From the NCBI RefSeq assembly GCF_030515985.1, contig NZ_CP100376.1:279091-284704 (forward strand): 5,614 bases of DNA, read 5' to 3'. Made by a program: the position numbers and the translations under genes. Below, piece by piece: positions 1 through 5,166 of this stretch. The notes under the pieces are model-generated. The model was not told the origin of the DNA. It saw nothing but the letters and a program-made list of their open reading frames with translations, and searched no databases. Within the stretch, counting starts at the first letter, position 1. Every line of letters starts with the position of its first letter. Origin of the DNA: Corynebacterium accolens. Lineage in GTDB: Bacteria > Actinomycetota > Actinomycetes > Mycobacteriales > Mycobacteriaceae.

Positions 1-724
1 CCCGCCGAAAATCCGTATCCGCGTTCTGCGGGTCCTGCCACACCTCAAGCCCCAGCTCCGCACACGCGCCCTCCGTATCGGCACGGCGCACCTGCAGGAA
101 AGGCCGCACCACCCGCGCGCCTTCCACCACTGCTCGCTCCGGCATGCCGGCCACGCGGCCGCGCAGGGCACCAAGGAGGAGCGTTTCCGCCTGGTCATCG
201 GCCGTATGCGCCACGGCAATCTCCAGCGCCCTTTCTCCTCTGCGCGAAGCTCCGTCTTCGCGCGGGGCTTTCCCGCGCGCAGCTTCCTCCCCAGGCCCCG
301 CGTCTCGTTCGCGCGGCTCAGCCCGGCGCGAGGCTGCGTTCTCGCGGCTCTCGCACCCCTCGCACACGGCCGCGGACATCGCTTGGTAGCGCGCTTGCCG
401 AGCCGCCGCTTCCAGCGAATTCCCCGCTTCCTCCGATACCCGAACTGCGAGCACCCGCGCCCGCGCACCCAAGCTTTCTGCTTGCCGAGCGGCCCTTTCG
501 GCCTGCTCACGCGAACCGTCTTGTAAGCCGTGGTCGACGCACAGCGCGATCACGTCATGACCCTCAGCTATCATCGCCGCGCACAGCGCCAGAGAATCGG
601 CGCCGCCGGATAGCCCTACCGCCACGGTGTGATCCATCTTCGCCGCGCGGACCGCGCGCCGGCAGGCCAAAAAATGCGGCGAGACCCGCGGCCAAAATAG
701 CGTTACTCCAGGCTGTGGGCTCAT
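1..724 (-). CDS. tilS: tRNA(Ile)-lysidine synthetase TilS, N-terminal part (cut by window edge)
   Basis: Lysine- and ATP-dependent enzyme that converts C34 of the CAU-anticodon tRNA-Ile to lysidine, so that the tRNA reads AUA; it works in the cytoplasm. I translated the minus strand from the ATG at 724-722 and it stays open for 241 codons to the left edge; the C-terminal part and stop lie outside. Residues 10-28 (FWPRVSPHFLACRRAVRAA) lead into the PP-loop SGGADS at 39-44. VDHGLQDGSREQAE follows at 63-76, ARQARYQAM at 108-116, and the second family motif AHTADDQAET at 172-181. From Y113 to H173 there are 60 residues where I would expect about 20. The excess (about 121-165) is Arg/Glu/Ala/Gly-rich and in frame. 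The ATG follows the dacB stop with no gap, so translation is probably coupled; the only Shine-Dalgarno hint is a weak GAG. An internal ATG at M30 would still keep the PP-loop but would lose conserved-looking N-terminal sequence. Confidence 0.93.
   Translation of the reverse strand, partial: MSPQPGVTLFWPRVSPHFLACRRAVRAAKMDHTVAVGLSGGADSLALCAAMIAEGHDVIALCVDHGLQDGSREQAERAARQAESLGARARVLAVRVSEEAGNSLEAAARQARYQAMSAAVCEGCESRENAASRRAEPRERDAGPGEEAARGKAPREDGASRRGERALEIAVAHTADDQAETLLLGALRGRVAGMPERAVVEGARVVRPFLQVRRADTEGACAELGLEVWQDPQNADTDFRR
230..364 (-). other. In-frame low-complexity insertion inside tilS
   Basis: TilS residues about 121-165 are dominated by R, E, A and G, with repeated short pieces: ASRRAE / ASRRGE and EPRERDAG / APREDGAS. 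At the DNA level the 9-mer CCGCGCGAA occurs twice and GAGCCGCG twice on the coding strand. The segment lies between the ARQARYQAM helix and the HTADDQAET motif, where TilS proteins normally have a short loop. The reading frame is intact on both sides, so this is an expansion or insertion and not damage. Boundaries are approximate because no alignment could be run. Confidence 0.6.
242..279. repeat. Two overlapping inverted repeats within the tilS insertion
   Basis: Plus-strand GCGCGAAG (242-249) is matched by CTTCGCGC (256-263) with a 6-nt loop. CGCGCGGG (259-266) is matched by CCCGCGCG (272-279) with a 5-nt loop. Both stems are perfect 8-bp pairs. They share 259-263, so only one can form fully at a time. 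Confidence 0.55.
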
Positions 725-2011
725 TTAAAACTCGTGCAGCGCCGCGGCGAGGTCATCTTGGGCAGCGCGCGCCGCCATAATCTCGCCATCATTGACCAAG
801 AAGGCAAAGGAATATACGCGCCCGGATTGGCCTTGCGCGGTGCCCGCCAGCGCGGAAACACCCGTCAAGGTGCCGGTCTTCGCGCGGACAAACCCCCGCG
901 CCGCAGACTCCCCGTAGCGCTCGTGCAGCGTGCCGTCGCCACCTGCGACCGGCAAATACGCCGCCAAGGGGCGCAACTGCGGTTCCTCGACCGCGCCGTT
1001 GACAATCTCCGCCAACACCCTCGCTCTCAACCGGTTATCTACCGAAAGGCCCGAGTTGTCCTTGATATCCACGCCGCTGACGTCGAACCCGTGCTCGCGC
1101 AGCACATCCAGCGTGGCTTGGGTGTCGACCTGGAAGCTGGGCTGTTTGCCGCGGGCATCGGCAAGCTCGCGGGCAATGGCCTCCGCCATGACGTTATCGG
1201 AATGCCGCACCATCTCCAGCGCGCGCTCGCTCAGGGGCGCCGACTCGACGCTGGCCAGCTCCTCCGCACCGTCAGCCATCGTGCCCGCGGCGAATTTATC
1301 CGTGCCCAAGCGCTTGGCCAGCTCTCCCGCGACGTCGAGGGCCGGGGTGTGGCTGCGCGGGACATCGCCCTCCGTAGCGCCGATGCGACCACCGTACAGC
1401 ATGGCCGGCTCCATGGGCGCGACGAAGCCCTCATCCACGTTCTCCGGATCCCAGCCCGGCGCCTGCGGCTCGCCCGCCCACGCGGAGGTATCGATGTACA
1501 CGCCCGCCACCTGGGTGCCGGTCTTTTCAATCTGGTCCGCGAGGTCATCGAGCTGCTCGTTGGTCATCCAGACATCGCCAGCTGCCTTGATAACCACGTT
1601 GTTCGGATCCTTGCCGCGGTAGACCTTGGTAGTAATCCGCTTGGACTCATCCAGTGCCAGCGTTGCCGCGGCGGTGGTCAACACCTTCGTCGAGGAAGCC
1701 GGGGTCAGCGCCTTATCCGCATCGCGCTCCCAGACCACCGAGCCGGTCTCACTATCGATGACCTGCCCGCCAAAGGTGGCCAAATCCTCGTTCTTGCCCA
1801 GCTCATCGAGCTTCGCGCTGAGCGCCGCAAAATCCACGTCCTGCGCCTTAGCCGGCTGCAGGGGATTCTCCGGGGCCTGGACCGTTTCGGCCTCGCCATG
1901 CGAAAGATCGCCGTACTCGCGCTGGATGGTAACCCCCAGCGCAGCCGTGCCCCCGACCGCCGCCGTGACCACCAGCGCGGTTACTGACCACCAAACCTTC
2001 TTAGCTTTCAT
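725..2011 (-). CDS. dacB: PBP4-type D-alanyl-D-alanine carboxypeptidase/endopeptidase (peptidase family S13)
   Basis: Penicillin-binding protein that trims or opens peptide stems of peptidoglycan outside the cytoplasmic membrane. The 428-residue product has all three active-site motifs: SxxK as SSTK at 106-109 (Ser106 nucleophile), SxN as SDN at 271-273, and KTG at 378-380 (KTGTLTGV). The family stretch [11 protein letters not shown] lies at 317-327. It is shorter than E. coli PBP4 (about 477 residues). The N-terminus MKAKKVWW followed by a hydrophobic stretch (about 7-27) is a signal peptide or signal anchor; I see no clear cleavage site. The frame is open upstream to 2167, but that extension would overlap ppa and is not membrane- or secretion-like, so the ATG at 2011-2009 is chosen. 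Only a weak GGTGG precedes it. A -10-like TAGGGT ends 8 nt before the ATG, which suggests a leaderless or nearly leaderless mRNA. Co-transcribed with tilS. Confidence 0.92.
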   Translation of the reverse strand: MKAKKVWWSVTALVVTAAVGGTAALGVTIQREYGDLSHGEAETVQAPENPLQPAKAQDVDFAALSAKLDELGKNEDLATFGGQVIDSETGSVVWERDADKALTPASSTKVLTTAAATLALDESKRITTKVYRGKDPNNVVIKAAGDVWMTNEQLDDLADQIEKTGTQVAGVYIDTSAWAGEPQAPGWDPENVDEGFVAPMEPAMLYGGRIGATEGDVPRSHTPALDVAGELAKRLGTDKFAAGTMADGAEELASVESAPLSERALEMVRHSDNVMAEAIARELADARGKQPSFQVDTQATLDVLREHGFDVSGVDIKDNSGLSVDNRLRARVLAEIVNGAVEEPQLRPLAAYLPVAGGDGTLHERYGESAARGFVRAKTGTLTGVSALAGTAQGQSGRVYSFAFLVNDGEIMAARAAQDDLAAALHEF

Positions 2012-2019
2012 CGCCACCA

Positions 2020-2025
2020 ACCCTA
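2020..2025 (-). promoter_or_regulatory. Candidate -10 box for dacB-tilS
   Basis: The minus strand reads TAGGGT, matching the actinobacterial TANNNT pattern. It ends 8 nt before the dacB ATG, so transcription would start at or within a few bases of the start codon. No convincing -35 is visible; corynebacterial -35 boxes are often weak. Confidence 0.45.
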
Positions 2026-2047
2026 GCGCGGATGGGCGACGCGCTAG
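2023..2047. promoter_or_regulatory. 8-bp inverted repeat between the divergent ppa and dacB promoters
   Basis: CTAGCGCG (2023-2030) and CGCGCTAG (2040-2047) are perfect inverted copies separated by 9 bp. Each arm contains the TAG beginning of one predicted outward-facing -10 box. It could be an operator for a dimeric regulator, or simply two similar promoters set back to back. Confidence 0.5.
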
Positions 2048-2050
2048 ACT
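2045..2050 (+). promoter_or_regulatory. Candidate -10 box for ppa
   Basis: TAGACT fits TANNNT. The predicted start near 2056-2058 would give a 5' leader of about 37 nt, enough to hold the GGAGG site. The dacB -10 box lies only 19 bp away on the other strand, so RNA polymerase probably cannot occupy both promoters at once. Confidence 0.45.
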
Positions 2051-2080
2051 ATTGACGGTAATTAACACCCAATCCCACAT

Positions 2081-2085
2081 GGAGG
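2081..2085 (+). promoter_or_regulatory. Ribosome binding site that fixes the ppa GTG start
   Basis: GGAGG lies 8 nt before the GTG at 2094. It overlaps the in-frame ATG at 2079-2081, which therefore cannot be the start served by this site. Confidence 0.75.
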
Positions 2086-2093
2086 ACATCGCT

Positions 2094-2567
2094 GTGAGCG
2101 TTGAAGTAACCATTGAAATCCCAAAGGGCTCCCGCAATAAGTACGAGGTGGACCACGAGTCCGGCAAGGTCTACCTGGACCGCTACCTGTTCACCCCAAT
2201 GGCCTACCCCGCCGACTACGGCTTCATCGACCACACGCTTGGCGAAGACGGCGACCCCCTCGACGCCCTCGTCATCCTCCCCGAGCCCGTTTTCCCCGGT
2301 GTCATCGTTGAAGCCCGCATCGTCGGCGTGTTCAAGATGACCGATGAGGCCGGCGGCGACGACAAGCTGCTTGCCGTCATCGATGACCCACGCTGGGAGC
2401 GCTACCAGGACATCGATGATGTGGAACAGCACATCAAGGACGAAATCGAGCACTTCTTCGTCCACTACAAGGACCTCGAGCCCAACAAGGAAGTTTCCGG
2501 CTCCGGCTGGGGAGACAAGGCCGAGGCCGAGAAGATTCTGGAAGAGGCCAAGGCTCGCCTGAAGTAG
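2094..2567 (+). CDS. ppa: Inorganic pyrophosphatase, soluble family I
   Basis: Cytoplasmic Mg-dependent enzyme that hydrolyses PPi to two phosphates, pulling nucleic acid, protein and cofactor synthesis forward. The 157-residue product is of normal length for the bacterial family I enzyme. The signature DGDPLD is at 52-57 (metal ligands D52, D54 and D57 by family analogy). [10 protein letters not shown] at 82-91 supplies D84, D89 and K91. Other family positions are present: E8, K16, R30 (YLDRYLFTP), Y42 and Y125-K126 in VHYKDLE. No key residue is missing. The GTG start is chosen because it gives [18 protein letters not shown], the usual N-terminus, with GGAGG 8 nt upstream; an ATG at 2079 would add five residues but lacks a ribosome site. 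Divergent from dacB-tilS, and followed within 20 nt by a hairpin terminator, so probably monocistronic. TilS in the divergent operon generates PPi, the substrate of this enzyme, but Ppa serves many pathways. Confidence 0.98.
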   Translation: MSVEVTIEIPKGSRNKYEVDHESGKVYLDRYLFTPMAYPADYGFIDHTLGEDGDPLDALVILPEPVFPGVIVEARIVGVFKMTDEAGGDDKLLAVIDDPRWERYQDIDDVEQHIKDEIEHFFVHYKDLEPNKEVSGSGWGDKAEAEKILEEAKARLK

Positions 2568-2585
2568 GCTGCGGGGGCTCTTAGG

Positions 2586-2624
2586 GCTCGGCCCGCGCGT
2601 TTGCGGGGCCGAGCTTGGCGTTTT
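2586..2624 (+). terminator. Intrinsic terminator downstream of ppa
   Basis: GCTCGGCCC (2586-2594) pairs perfectly with GGGCCGAGC (2606-2614). The 11-nt interior can add a CGC/GCG pairing around GTTT. The downstream sequence TTGGCGTTTT is an interrupted T tract, so termination may be strong in hairpin but weak in tail. Confidence 0.75.
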
Positions 2625-2703
2625 AGGGCCATGAAGCCTGTTTTGGGGCCCAGCTGATGCGTTTTTGGCGGCCACCTGATGCGTTTTTGCAAATAGGCCA
2701 TGG
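2619..2703. repeat. Quasi-tandem T/G-rich array, period 20-22 bp
   Basis: Four related units start near 2619, 2639, 2660 and 2682, each beginning CG/TG + TTTT and usually continuing into GGGCC or GGCC. The clearest shared pieces are CTGATGCGTTTTTG at 2654-2667 and again at 2676-2689 (exact, 22 bp apart). TTTGGGGCC occurs at 2642-2650 and 2715-2723, with TTTAGGGCC at 2622-2630. No coding potential is evident. Confidence 0.65.
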
Positions 2704-2744
2704 AAACCGTGAGGTTTGGGGCCACTATTTGTTAAAACGCATCA
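2677..2744. repeat. 68-nt imperfect palindrome between ppa and the DUF559 gene
   Basis: The 20-nt arm at 2677-2696 (TGATGCGTTTTTGCAAATAG) matches the reverse complement of 2725-2744 at 18 of 20 positions, mismatching only at the central TG/AA. Inside, AAACC (2704-2708) and GGTTT (2713-2717) pair around GTGA, a GNRA-type tetraloop. Transcribed from either side it would fold into a long stem-loop. It could be a palindromic intergenic repeat, a small inverted-repeat mobile element or an RNA-processing signal; the sequence does not decide. Confidence 0.65.
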
Positions 2745-2803
2745 AACGAGCACCAACCAGGCACCAAAACCCACCAACCAGGCTCCAACCAAGCACCCAA
2801 CCG
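2740..2803. repeat. C/A-rich array phased at about 11 bp (G-rich on the minus strand)
   Basis: Related units begin at 2740 (CATCAAACGAG), 2751 (CACCAACCAGG), 2762 (CACCAAAACC), 2772 (CACCAACCAGG), 2783 (CTCCAACCAAG) and 2794 (CACCCAACCG). Spacings are 11, 11, 10, 11 and 11 bp. CACCAACCAGGC is exact at 2751-2762 and 2772-2783. The minus strand carries about ten GG or GGG runs in GGTTGG-type spacing. Confidence 0.6.
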
Positions 2804-2852
2804 TGCTGAATAAGCGCCCACACGCGCCACACAACCTTCGCTTCGGGGGATC

Positions 2853-2858
2853 GAGGGA
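2853..2858 (+). promoter_or_regulatory. Ribosome binding site of the DUF559 gene
   Basis: GAGGGA lies 5 nt before the ATG at 2864 and supports that start. I could not find a convincing -10 box between the repeat block and this site. Confidence 0.55.
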
Positions 2859-2863
2859 TACGA

Positions 2864-3694
2864 ATGGAAATTTTTCGGGGGAAAAGTGCCGCTCAGCAAG
2901 CGGTACGCCACGGCGCCGTCCGGATCGCTAACGGCTTCTGCCTGTCAGAGGAGCCTACGCCGAACCAACTCGCGCGCATCATGAGCAAGGAGTGGCCGAA
3001 TTGCGCGCTGGACGGCTACTCGGCCGCGCTCAAGCACGTCGAGAAGCCGCTGCGCTTTCCGCTGGAGTTCCTGCGCAGCTCATCGCTGCCGTCGAGTAAG
3101 TATTTCACCTCCCGCCGCGCCCGGCCGAAGGGCGCGTTGACCTGGGACGGCGTCACCGTGTGCAATCCACTGCAGGCGGTCGAGGCGATGCCGGAGGATG
3201 ATGCGGTCGCCTTCCTCGAGGACTTCTACTCCGGCAAGGACGGGGTTAGCCGGCTGGAGCTGAATAAGCTGGACTACCAGCGGTTTCCGAGGCCGGTAAA
3301 GCGCGCCTTGGACAGGGCGATCATCGGCACGGATAGCGTGCCGGAGCGCCAGTTAACCCGCGCCCTCGCGCCGCATTTCGCGGTCCAGAACAATATAAAA
3401 ATAGGCGCCTACCACTGGGATCTGGTGATTAGGGAGTATAAGATCGCCATCGAGGTCGATGGCTACGCCTACCACCGGGGAGAAAATCGCCGCCAGTTTG
3501 AGTTGGACCGGCACAAGCTTAACGATGCCGTCCATCGCGGCTGGAAGCCCCTCCACTTCACCGCGACGACGATTGACCACTACCCGGATTTCGTGGTGCA
3601 GCAGGTAATGGCTACGGCCAAGAATAAGCGGCCCTTTGCGCGGCCGCCGTGGCAATGGCACCGCTTGTGGCGGCATGAAGGCGTGCGGGGCTAG
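2864..3694 (+). CDS. AbiEi-like N-terminal region fused to a DUF559 / Vsr-like nuclease domain
   Basis: The biological role is unknown. The C-terminal part (about 155-250) resembles DUF559, a PD-(D/E)xK-type fold related to very-short-patch-repair endonucleases. It shows SVPERQL (158-164, E161), HWDLVI (184-189, D186), AIEVDG (195-200, E197 and D199), H204, then DRHKLNDAVHRGW (215-227). These are the acidic and basic positions expected of an active site, so it may be catalytically competent. The N-terminal part (about 8-130) resembles the AbiEi-type antitoxin/regulator region: AVRHGAVRIANGFCL (13-27), LDGYSAALKH (49-58) and an NPLQAVEAMPEDDAVAFLED segment (101-120). Such fusions are common and uncharacterised in actinobacteria. 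There is no signal peptide or membrane segment. The 276-residue gene stands alone: no partner methylase or toxin is adjacent. Rare codons, including ATA-AAA-ATA at 3395-3403, and the repeat block upstream suggest acquisition. The domain calls rest on motif recognition only. Confidence 0.75.
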   Translation: MEIFRGKSAAQQAVRHGAVRIANGFCLSEEPTPNQLARIMSKEWPNCALDGYSAALKHVEKPLRFPLEFLRSSSLPSSKYFTSRRARPKGALTWDGVTVCNPLQAVEAMPEDDAVAFLEDFYSGKDGVSRLELNKLDYQRFPRPVKRALDRAIIGTDSVPERQLTRALAPHFAVQNNIKIGAYHWDLVIREYKIAIEVDGYAYHRGENRRQFELDRHKLNDAVHRGWKPLHFTATTIDHYPDFVVQQVMATAKNKRPFARPPWQWHRLWRHEGVRG

Positions 3695-3712
3695 GGCCAA
3701 GGCCGGGCCCAG

Positions 3713-3736
3713 GCCCAGCCGAGCCAGAGTCTGGGC
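3713..3736. terminator. Weak hairpin between convergent genes
   Basis: The 71-nt gap between the DUF559 gene and the ABC permease is GC-rich. GCCCAG (3713-3718) can pair with CTGGGC (3731-3736) around a 12-nt loop. There is no T tract on either strand, so this is at best a weak or factor-assisted terminator. Confidence 0.25.
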
Positions 3737-3765
3737 TAGGGTTCACCGCAGCCGCCGGTAACCGG

Positions 3766-5166
3766 CTACTCCCTGCGGCGGCCGCTGCGGAGAACCTGGC
3801 TGCGCAGGGGCTCGACGAGCGCGATGGCGAGGAAGGTTACCGCCCAACCCAGGGCGAGGAAACCGAAGGACATAAGGAACCGCCCGGCGAGGTCAATATC
3901 TTCGCCCTCGAGAGCGCTAAAGAACATCAGCGCCGCGATGCTGCCGCCGAAGAGGAAGCCAAAGAGACTGAGCGCAACTATGGGGCCCATCACAGCACGG
4001 GCGTTCGTGCTGAATTGGAAGCGGCGCGGCACGCCCATCAGGTCGAGGGAGCGGATGAGTTCCTTGTCCTCGAAGGCGGACGATACTTGGCCCAAGAAAA
4101 TGGACATGCTGGTCAAAGCGAAGCCGAAGAGCAAGGTCAGGATGACGCCGGTGGACACGTCCCGGAACATGATGCCCGTTTCTTGTTCTTCCTTCAGAGC
4201 GGTAGTCAGGGCGTCGGTGCCCATGGGCGCGCCCAAGAGGAAGCCGGCGAGGAAGCCGAAGAAGCCGATGGCCGCGCTTTGTCGCCAGGCGCGGCGGGCG
4301 TTGGCGTTGACGCGCTGGCAGGCCACGAGGTGTGCGGTGCCGGGGAGCAAAGCCAAAAGGCGGGCGCCGATTTGCAGGAGGTAGGGCGCGACCAGGTTGA
4401 TGCTCATGACCACCGCGAAGAGCACGACGGCCACGGAGATTTCGGGTGCGTCGGATTTGCCTTTGAGCAGGGCACCGCCGACGGTGACGATGAGGAGGAA
4501 GGCGATGAGGCGCCACCATCTGAAAGCGGCGGGCATCTGGCGCTTGGCCACGCCGAGGGGGCTGACGCGCACGCGCCGCATGCCGGCAAGGGCCGCGGCG
4601 AGGGCGAGGAGGAAGAGGACTGCGGCCACCGCGAGGTATCCCCACCAGGGCAGGATGATTTCCTCAAAGGCGACGGGGCGGTCCTGGAATTTCACGTGCG
4701 TGAAGACCGGGGCGATGAGCACGCTGACGAGCCAGCCGAGCACAATGCCGATGAGGGCTTGGATGCCGGTCTCGACGGCGGCCATGCGCTCAACTTGGTG
4801 GGAGCTTAGGCCCAGAAGGCGGAGGGTGGACAGGCGCTGTTCCCTGCCGGAGGCGCCGAGGACGGCGGCCTGCGCGGTCAGGTTAAACAGGGCGGGAACG
4901 ATGAAAGCGCAAGCCATGAGCGCGAGGACGAACCAGGGCAGGAAGTAATCTTCCGGGGTGTCTCCGGCAGCGGCGCGCAGGGCGGGCACGGCGGATTCTG
5001 GGTGGTGGGCGCGCTGCCAGAACATCCAGGTGCCGCCGGCGACGAGAAAGGCGATGGCAGAACCCAGCGTCAGGCTCACGATGGCCAGCACGCTGACAAT
5101 GCCCGCACCGGAGCGGGCGCGGACGGATTCGCGCTGGAGGCCAAGGACTAGGGTCGCGGTATTCAT
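3766..5166 (-). CDS. FtsX-family ABC transporter permease
   Basis: Membrane subunit of an ABC system. The 466 residues show about ten hydrophobic segments by eye: roughly 23-45, 76-97, 133-155, 174-194, 218-234, 243-262, 296-312, 338-359, 391-414 and 432-451. Two FtsX-like halves are visible. The first has the cytoplasmic coupling stretch ASGREQRLSTLRLLGLSSHQ (105-124) ahead of a membrane pair. The second repeats the pattern with DKELIRSLDLMGVPRRFQ (367-384). RVRVSPLGVAKRQ (198-210) resembles the basic joint found in this family. There is no large MacB-type periplasmic domain, so a membrane or lipid-proximal substrate, peptide resistance or a signalling role is possible, but the substrate cannot be read. 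The start ATG overlaps the ATPase stop in ATGA, and a GGGGG run about 8 nt upstream may serve as the ribosome site. The gene ends convergent with the DUF559 gene. Confidence 0.87.
   Translation of the reverse strand: MNTATLVLGLQRESVRARSGAGIVSVLAIVSLTLGSAIAFLVAGGTWMFWQRAHHPESAVPALRAAAGDTPEDYFLPWFVLALMACAFIVPALFNLTAQAAVLGASGREQRLSTLRLLGLSSHQVERMAAVETGIQALIGIVLGWLVSVLIAPVFTHVKFQDRPVAFEEIILPWWGYLAVAAVLFLLALAAALAGMRRVRVSPLGVAKRQMPAAFRWWRLIAFLLIVTVGGALLKGKSDAPEISVAVVLFAVVMSINLVAPYLLQIGARLLALLPGTAHLVACQRVNANARRAWRQSAAIGFFGFLAGFLLGAPMGTDALTTALKEEQETGIMFRDVSTGVILTLLFGFALTSMSIFLGQVSSAFEDKELIRSLDLMGVPRRFQFSTNARAVMGPIVALSLFGFLFGGSIAALMFFSALEGEDIDLAGRFLMSFGFLALGWAVTFLAIALVEPLRSQVLRSGRRRE

Noticed and set aside
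144..526. Two overlapping plus-strand open frames opposite tilS
   Set aside because: Both are antisense to conserved tilS motifs, and their Ser/Arg/Pro-rich sequence follows from the GC-rich insertion.
734..1987. Long plus-strand open frame (417 codons) opposite dacB
   Set aside because: Arg/Gly/Leu-rich composition with no recognisable domain, fully antisense to a gene with all three S13 motifs; typical high-GC shadow frame.
2052..2057. TTGACG as a -35 box for ppa
   Set aside because: At 17-18 bp downstream there is no TANNNT box, and that position falls on the ribosome site region; TAGACT at 2045 is the better promoter candidate.
1626..2093. In-frame upstream extension of ppa, or an ATG start at 2079
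   Set aside because: The extension is antisense to dacB and runs through the divergent promoter. The ATG at 2079 lies on the ribosome site itself; GTG 2094 with GGAGG 8 nt upstream gives the normal N-terminus.
2012..2167. Upstream extension of dacB to 2167
   Set aside because: It would overlap ppa and put a non-hydrophobic segment ahead of the signal/anchor sequence that begins MKAKKVWW.
2049..2675. Minus-strand open frame opposite ppa
   Set aside because: Its sequence is the mirror of ppa codons, with no domain and no ribosome site; shadow frame.
2654..2803. Possible CRISPR array
   Set aside because: Units are about 11 or 21-22 bp with no unique spacers of normal length, and no cas genes are present.
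2716..2931. Short plus-strand open frame over the C/A-rich repeats
   Set aside because: The Thr/Asn/Pro-rich product simply reflects the CACCAA repeats, and it overlaps the DUF559 gene in another frame.
4015..4809. Plus-strand open frame (264 codons) opposite the ABC permease
   Set aside because: Gly/Glu/Ala/His-rich antisense frame without a domain; the minus-strand frame has clear membrane segments and FtsX features.
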